Shown in pieces: positions 39,010 to 43,177 of a DNA stretch of 43,177 nt (its first letter is position 1; every line of letters begins with the position of its first letter). Under the pieces are notes generated by a model. That model did no database searches and was not told the origin of the DNA. It saw only the letters and a list, made by a program, of their open reading frames with translations. The DNA comes from Actinomycetota bacterium (GTDB lineage Bacteria; Actinomycetota; Aquicultoria; Subteraquimicrobiales; UBA9087). The stretch spans positions 1 to 43,177 of the forward strand of contig JASEEZ010000016.1 of assembly GCA_030019215.1 (NCBI GenBank), given 5' to 3'. The position numbers were made by a program, and so were the translations under genes.

Positions 39010-39049
39010 GCCGATATAAATTGAAATTGAGAGTTGTTAAGGAGGGGAA

Positions 39050-40093
39050 ATGGTCAGGGTTGGGATAGTTGGGGCATCGGGATATACGGGCTCGGAGCTC
39101 ATTCGTCTCCTGTTGAATCATGCGAAGGCGGAACTGACTTACGTGACTGCCAATCGTTATATTGGCCAGAAGGTCTCTTCCCTTTATCCCAATTTCGCGG
39201 GCGTTTGCGATCTGGTTTATCGGGGTTTCGATGCTGCCGAGGCCAAGGAAGCTGCGGAAGTTTTGTTCATTGCTTTGCCTCATGGTGCTTCGATGGATGT
39301 TGTTTCCCAGGCGTTGGAGGGAGAACATAAGATCATCGATCTGAGCGGCGACTTCCGCTTTGCTGATAAGGAGGTTTATGAAAGCTGGTATGGAATGCCC
39401 CATAAGTGTCCCACTCTTTTGGGGATGGCGGTTTATGGTTTGCCCGAGGTGAACCGGAAAGCCATTAAGGGGACAAATTTCATTTCCAACCCCGGTTGTT
39501 ATCCAACGGGGGCAATATTGGCTACAGCACCCCTTTTGACCAAAGGACTTGTTTTTGAGCAAGATATCATCATTGATGCTCTGACGGGGGTTTCCGGCTC
39601 TGGCCGAGCGGCGAAAGAGGATACTCATTATTGTTACTGTGACGAGAATGTCAGCTCTTATAAAGTGGGTGGGGTTCACCAGCATATTCCCGAAATGGAA
39701 CAGGAGATGAGCAAGATCGCCGGGGAAGAGGTAAGGATTTCCTTCACGCCTCACCTGGCTCCTTTTTCCAGGGGGATCTATACCACGGCTTACTGCAATC
39801 TGAAGAAGAATCTTTCCACGACCGAGTTGATCAAGATTTTTGGTGAGTTCTACGAGGGCGAGTACTTTGTCAAAGTTTTGCCCGAAGGAGAGTATCCGCA
39901 AGTTAAGTCGGTGGCTGGTTCGAACTTTTGTCACATTGGTTTAAAGGTGGATGAGCGAACGGGTCGGGTGATAGTTATCTCCGCTATCGACAATTTGGTC
40001 AAGGGGGCTTCGGGTCAAGCAATTCAGAATATGAACATCATGTGTGGGTTCGATGAGACGGAGGGGCTAACGGCGGTAGGGCTAATGCCCTGA
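39050..40093 (+). CDS. argC: N-acetyl-gamma-glutamyl-phosphate reductase
   Basis: This enzyme makes N-acetylglutamate semialdehyde in arginine synthesis. The 347-residue protein has the NADP motif VGIVGASGYTGSELIRLL at the start, FISNPGCYPTGAILATAPLL with the catalytic Cys near residue 149, and DALTGVSGSGRAAKED, plus HQHIPEMEQE. Length is normal. AAGGAGGGG precedes the ATG. It heads an argC-argJ-argB set, as in many Gram-positive bacteria. Confidence 0.97.
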   Translation: MVRVGIVGASGYTGSELIRLLLNHAKAELTYVTANRYIGQKVSSLYPNFAGVCDLVYRGFDAAEAKEAAEVLFIALPHGASMDVVSQALEGEHKIIDLSGDFRFADKEVYESWYGMPHKCPTLLGMAVYGLPEVNRKAIKGTNFISNPGCYPTGAILATAPLLTKGLVFEQDIIIDALTGVSGSGRAAKEDTHYCYCDENVSSYKVGGVHQHIPEMEQEMSKIAGEEVRISFTPHLAPFSRGIYTTAYCNLKKNLSTTELIKIFGEFYEGEYFVKVLPEGEYPQVKSVAGSNFCHIGLKVDERTGRVIVISAIDNLVKGASGQAIQNMNIMCGFDETEGLTAVGLMP

Positions 40094-40234
40094 AGATGAC
40101 AGATAGCTGACGGCGGATGGTAGAAAATGAAGAATGGAGAACGAAAAAATAAAAATGTCTTTAAGGCTTTAAAACATTCTTCATTTTTAGTTTTTAATTC
40201 TTAATTTCAGTGGCTGGCGACTGGCGGCTGGTAG
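40094..40234. repeat. Nested stutter-word repeats between argC and argJ
   Basis: GATGACAGATAGCTGACGGC words lie on the left and GTGGCTGGCGACTGGCGGCT words on the right. An inner perfect inverted repeat is made of AAAATGAAGAATG (40125-40137) and CATTCTTCATTTT (about 40172-40184). No gene is seen. The block abuts MITE-like copy 2. Confidence 0.75.
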
Positions 40235-40363
40235 CTAGTACCGTTACAACTTTAAGCCAGAACATTTATTGGCTGACAAACAAAAGGCTTGTCCTGGGCT
40301 TGTCGAATGGTGAAAGGTATTCCTTGAAAGAAGAGACACAAGAAATATTTGTAACGGCACTGG
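40235..40363. mobile_element. MITE-like element copy 2, with a nested REP-like repeat
   Basis: The left end CTAGTACCGTTACAACTTTA matches copy 3 exactly. The right end AAATATTTGTAACGGCACTG is slightly decayed. It is 129 bp and ends just before the argJ ribosome site. A REP-like repeat lies inside at 40287-40310. Confidence 0.75.
40287..40310 (-). repeat. REP-like repeat
   Basis: GCTTGTCCTGGGCTTGTCGA followed by ATGG is the reverse-orientation relative of the repeat at 15433-15456 (TTCGAC...CAGGACAAGC). Confidence 0.6.
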
Positions 40364-40383
40364 TTTAAGTGGAGGAATATGTG

Positions 40384-41592
40384 ATGGAGATGAAGGCAGT
40401 AGAGGGCGGAATAACCGCGCCGAAAGGGTTTAAGGCAGCCGGGGTGTCCTGTGGCATAAAAGCGGGCACCAAGAAGGATTTGGCCCTCGTCTGTTCCGAG
40501 GTCCCGGCAAAAGCGGCGGCGGTTTTTACCACCAATAAGATGGTGGCTCCCCCGATTTTGCTCAGTCGGAAGAATGTATCCGATGGCATTGCTCAGGCCG
40601 TATTGATAAACAGCGGCAATGCTAACGCTTGCACGGGAGAGCGGGGCTTGTCCGATGCGAGGAAGATGAGCGAGCTTGCTGCGGAGGCCCTGGATGTGCC
40701 ATCCGAGAATGTTCTGGTGGCTTCAACTGGTGTCATCGGCGTTCCCCTTCCGATGGAGAAGGTGGAGAGGGGGATCAAGGAAGCAAAGGTCGCCCTCGAT
40801 GTGGGAGGTCACTTGGAGGCCGCCGAGGCCATCATGACCACAGATACGTTTCCAAAGGAATTTGCGGTTGAGTTCGAATTGGGGGGAAAGATCGTGACCT
40901 TAGGAGGAATGGCCAAGGGCTCGGGGATGATCGCTCCAAATATGGCCACGATGCTCGGTTTCTTGAGCACCGATTTAGTGATATGCCGTACCTGTTTAAA
41001 GGCCTGTTTGGTCGAGGCGGTGAACAAATCCTTCAATATGATAACGGTCGATGGGGAAACCAGCACCAATGATATGGTCGTCATCATGGCTAATGGGTTG
41101 GCGGGGAACGAGAAGCTTGTTCTTGGGGAAGACGATTTACCCGTCTTCCAAAAGGCTCTCGATCTTGTGACCCAAAAGTTGGCGAAGACGATCGTTAAGG
41201 ATGGCGAGGGGATAACGAAGTTCCTTGAGATCACCATCGCGGGAGCCAAAACTTTTGGAGACGCCAAGGCGGCGGCCATGGCGGTTGCCAATTCTAATCT
41301 GGTGAAGACCGCTTTCTTCGGCGAGGATGCCAATTGGGGGCGGATAATAGCGGCCATTGGGCATTCCGGTGCCGAATGCGATCCCTGGAAGGTGAGCATC
41401 CATTTTAATGGGAAGAAGATAGTTGAAAACGGCATGGTGGCTTCCTTTGATGAGGATGATGTGCTTGGGATTTTAAAGGGCGAGGAAATTGAGGTTTTAA
41501 TCGAGCTAGGAGTCGGCAGGGAGCGGGCTACGGTCTGGACGTGTGATCTTTCTTATGATTACGTGAGAATAAATGCAGCCTATCGTACCTAG
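40384..41592 (+). CDS. argJ: Glutamate N-acetyltransferase / ornithine acetyltransferase
   Basis: ArgJ recycles the acetyl group in arginine synthesis by moving it from N-acetylornithine to glutamate; some also use acetyl-CoA. The protein has GGITAPKGFKAAGVSCGIK near the start, VLINSGNANACTGERG near 75, the self-cleavage block KGSGMIAPNMATMLGFL with the nucleophilic Thr near 188, and NWGRIIAAIGHSGA. It ends with VRINAAYRT. The ATG at 40384 is eight bases after GGAGG; a GTG at 40381 is possible. The stop TAG lies in the left end of MITE copy 3. Confidence 0.96.
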   Translation: MEMKAVEGGITAPKGFKAAGVSCGIKAGTKKDLALVCSEVPAKAAAVFTTNKMVAPPILLSRKNVSDGIAQAVLINSGNANACTGERGLSDARKMSELAAEALDVPSENVLVASTGVIGVPLPMEKVERGIKEAKVALDVGGHLEAAEAIMTTDTFPKEFAVEFELGGKIVTLGGMAKGSGMIAPNMATMLGFLSTDLVICRTCLKACLVEAVNKSFNMITVDGETSTNDMVVIMANGLAGNEKLVLGEDDLPVFQKALDLVTQKLAKTIVKDGEGITKFLEITIAGAKTFGDAKAAAMAVANSNLVKTAFFGEDANWGRIIAAIGHSGAECDPWKVSIHFNGKKIVENGMVASFDEDDVLGILKGEEIEVLIELGVGRERATVWTCDLSYDYVRINAAYRT

Positions 41593-41711
41593 TACCGTTA
41601 CAACTTTAAGGAGGATAAAGTTGATCTCTCAAAGTCAAGTGAGCTGAGAAAGAAAAGTGGAAAGGTGTTTATTGAGAGAAGTGATATAGGAAATAGTTGT
41701 AACGGTACTAG
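41589..41711. mobile_element. MITE-like element copy 3
   Basis: CTAGTACCGTTACAACTTTA at the left and, reversed, CTAGTACCGTTACAACTATT at the right are terminal inverted repeats of a 123-bp element with no ORF. The left TAG is the argJ stop. It separates argJ from the next two genes. Confidence 0.8.
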
Positions 41712-41749
41712 AATTTCCCTCCTCGGTGGGGTAATAAAGGAGGTTTGGG

Positions 41750-42100
41750 GTGAATAGGAGCGTCTTATCAAGGGCCATTTCTTTTGGCGGTTTGCTGATC
41801 GTCTCGACCGCCATTGTCTTCTTTGTCTGGTCGAGCGAGGATGCTTTTCTGACGAAGCTCTTGTGCACCTCACTTTTTGTGGCATTTCTTTTTATGGCCA
41901 GGGATTGGAGACCTCTGGCTATGAATCTGAGTTCCATTTTCTTGGCCGTCGGTTTCCTATTCTTTTATGGCTGGGCTGGATTTTCTCTAGCGTGGAGCGT
42001 CCTCATTCCAATTGCTACTGTTTATTCGCACGCTTTGATGTTTGGGTTCCCTAATCGCGGATACTTAAAACGGGGAGGTCATCGTGGTTATTATGGATAA
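41750..42100 (+). CDS. Small membrane protein of unknown function
   Basis: The 116-residue protein has about four hydrophobic segments (AISFGGLLIVSTAIVFFVW, LLCTSLFVAFLFMA, SSIFLAVGFLFFYGWAGFSL, WSVLIPIATVYSHALMF) and a Gly/Arg/Tyr-rich tail (GYLKRGGHRGYYG). I do not recognise it. AAGGAGG is well placed for the GTG start. It overlaps the argB start by 17 bases, so the two are translationally linked. That is unusual for an arg operon. Confidence 0.75.
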   Translation: MNRSVLSRAISFGGLLIVSTAIVFFVWSSEDAFLTKLLCTSLFVAFLFMARDWRPLAMNLSSIFLAVGFLFFYGWAGFSLAWSVLIPIATVYSHALMFGFPNRGYLKRGGHRGYYG

Positions 42101-42980
42101 CGCTTTGCGGGCGGAGGTGCTCGTGCACGCCTTGCCCTACATAAAGGCGTACCACGGTAAGACTGTGATCATAAAATATGGCGGCAAGGCCATGGTCGAG
42201 GATTCTCTTAAAAAGTCGGTTGCTTCCGATATCGTCTTGATGAAGTACGTGGGGATAAATCCGGTCATCATCCACGGTGGGGGCCCCGAGATTACCAAAT
42301 ACATGGATAAGGTCGGAAAGAAAGCCAAATTCGTGGAAGGACTTCGTGTCACCGATAGGGAGACCATGGAAATTGTCAAAATGGTTCTGGTGGGCAAGAT
42401 CAATAAGGAGATAGTCTCCCTGATCAATCAGCATGCCTCCCCGCCGTCGGCGGGGGAACAGGGCAAGCTGGCGGTGGGGGTGAGTGGCGACGATGCTGGT
42501 CTCATTTATGCCAAAAAACACCTGGTTGAGGGGGTTGATTTGGGTTTCGTCGGGGATGTGGCGAAGATAAATGCCAAGATACTGGATGATTTGATAAGGG
42601 ATGGTTTCACGCCGGTCATCGCCTCGGTAGGTGTAGGAGGGGAAGGGGAGAGCTACAACATTAACGCCGATTGGGTGGCGGCCGAGATAGCAGCTGCCAT
42701 GAGGGCCGACAAGATCATCTTCTTGACAGACGTCGATGGACTTTATTGGGACATTGAGGACAAGACCTCTCTCATCTCCAAGTTGACCCTGGCTCAGTGT
42801 GAGGAAATGGTGAGAAAAAAACAGTTAGGCGAAGGGATGTTTCCTAAGGTCAAGGCGTGTGTGACTGCTCTCAAAGAGGGTGTCAGGCGAGCTCATATCC
42901 TCAACGGGACAACACCTCATGCCCTTTTGTTGGAGATATTCACCGACGAGGGAATCGGGACGATGATCACGAAAGATTAA
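42084..42980 (+). CDS. argB: Acetylglutamate kinase with a small in-frame insertion
   Basis: ArgB phosphorylates N-acetylglutamate, usually the arginine-inhibited step. The 298-residue protein has TVIIKYGGKAMVEDSLKKSV, NPVIIHGGGPEITKYM near 66, EGLRVTD, GFVGDVAKIN and NINADWVAAEIAAAMRADKI. Nine residues (ASPPSAGEQ) sit between INQH and GKLAVGVSGDDA near residue 118, where relatives read straight through (for example INxHGxxAVG). They are encoded by a GC palindrome at 42435-42461. The GTG at 42084 follows GGGAGG by five bases. Feedback by arginine is likely from the N-terminal helix (ALRAEVLVHALPYIK), typical of inhibited forms. Confidence 0.96.
   Translation: MVIMDNALRAEVLVHALPYIKAYHGKTVIIKYGGKAMVEDSLKKSVASDIVLMKYVGINPVIIHGGGPEITKYMDKVGKKAKFVEGLRVTDRETMEIVKMVLVGKINKEIVSLINQHASPPSAGEQGKLAVGVSGDDAGLIYAKKHLVEGVDLGFVGDVAKINAKILDDLIRDGFTPVIASVGVGGEGESYNINADWVAAEIAAAMRADKIIFLTDVDGLYWDIEDKTSLISKLTLAQCEEMVRKKQLGEGMFPKVKACVTALKEGVRRAHILNGTTPHALLLEIFTDEGIGTMITKD
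42435..42461. repeat. Palindromic 27-bp insertion inside argB
   Basis: The core CCCCGCC-GTC-GGCGGGG is a near-perfect palindrome like the one at 29342-29356. Removing exactly 27 bases (nine codons) restores a normal ArgB sequence INQH-GKLAVG. This indicates insertion of a small mobile palindrome in frame. Confidence 0.7.
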
Positions 42981-42984
42981 GATT

Positions 42985-43130
42985 AGCTACCAACAACCAG
43001 CTGCCAGCTACCAGGGGGCTAGGGTACAGGGGTCAGGGGCTAGAGACCAGAAGTGAAGGACGAGGGACGAGGGACGAAGAAAGCAGCGAGCAGTGAGCAG
43101 AGAGCAGAAATTAGGAATTCGGAATTAGGA
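42985..43130 (+). repeat. Series of stutter-word repeats after argB
   Basis: Five word sets follow one another: AGCTACCAACAACCAGCTGC, GGGGCTAGGGTACAGGGGTC, GAAGGACGAGGGACGAGGGA, GCAGCGAGCAGTGAGCAGAG and AATTAGGAATTCGGAATTAG. Only one arm of each is inside the window. No gene is seen. Confidence 0.8.
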
Positions 43131-43132
43131 AT

Positions 43133-43177
43133 GTGTGCCCTGCAGCTAAGGGGACTAGCGGGTGAAAGTCCCGCCAA
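43133..43177 (+). mobile_element. 5' end of a group II intron, cut by the window edge
   Basis: The sequence begins GTGTGCCC, fitting the GUGYG start of group II introns. It continues with AGGGGACTAG and the hairpin GCGGGTGAAAGTCCCGC, whose GGTGAAAGTCC core is common in the first domain of bacterial group II introns. The remainder, including any reverse transcriptase, lies beyond the window. Confidence 0.65.

Noticed and set aside
39034-39330. Plus-strand open frame overlapping the start of argC
   Set aside because: argC has a strong ribosome site and full family match in the other frame; this one has no features.

Overview
The window holds two kinds of DNA. Positions about 1000-29300 are an AT-richer accessory island built around gas-vesicle (Gvp) genes. 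Positions about 29450-43130 are a GC-richer stretch of housekeeping genes: thrS, infC-rpmI-rplT, a T-box-controlled pheS-pheT, then argC-argJ-argB. The order rplT-pheS-pheT-argC-argJ-argB is familiar from Actinobacteria. The T-box, strong AGGAGG-type ribosome sites and GTG/TTG starts also fit a Gram-positive-related bacterium. A deep-branching actinobacterial lineage is the best guess, but this is inference. No rRNA or tRNA gene is visible.

Island layout. An IS1595-type element (108-998) abuts a charged coiled-coil gene. Then come gvpN, a 7-TPR protein, small winged-helix proteins and four GvpF/L paralogues, one fused to a J-domain. There are three GvpH/Hsp20-like proteins, one with a transposase-like N-terminus and one with PH-like and helical domains in front. 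A two-domain Cdc48/VCP ATPase, two GvpG-like proteins, gvpO and gvpK follow. Two double-headed ArsA/Get3-type ATPases, two proteins with DnaJ-type CXXCXGXG zinc repeats, and dnaK are also present. Two GvpA/J/M-family shell proteins carry C-terminal zinc ribbons, and one of them also carries two PH/GRAM-like domains. No plain gvpA of about 70 residues is present, so the main shell gene lies outside the window or the cluster builds something atypical. Overall it reads as a gas-vesicle system merged with a dedicated folding and disaggregation set: Hsp70, J-domain, J-type zinc fingers, Hsp20, Cdc48 and Get3.

Mobile and repeat layer. Intergenic spaces are filled by 'stutter-word' repeats, short near-repeated words arranged as loose inverted repeats. 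Two of these enclose intact S23-type four-helix-bundle ORFs (11485-11844 and 24135-24518). Two others keep only the first codons of such an ORF (19428 and 21229). Several shorter versions have the same ends and no ORF. Their right ends repeatedly sit directly before the Shine-Dalgarno sequence and start codon of the next gene. Some reach into genes and encode protein tails (GvpK, the second ArsA, the TPR protein). In the core region a separate MITE-like family with CTAGTACCGTTACAACT-type termini occurs three times, at 37306, 40235 and 41589. A GC palindrome has inserted in frame in argB. A group II intron 5' end appears to begin at 43133 and runs off the window.

Regulation visible in the sequence. 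There is a promoter, leader and terminator before infC, whose likely start codon is ATA. A Phe-type T-box precedes pheS. A 14-bp-arm palindrome overlaps the argC promoter -35 and resembles an ArgR operator. A truncated DUF1614-like membrane gene at 29455-29919 marks the probable island/core junction.
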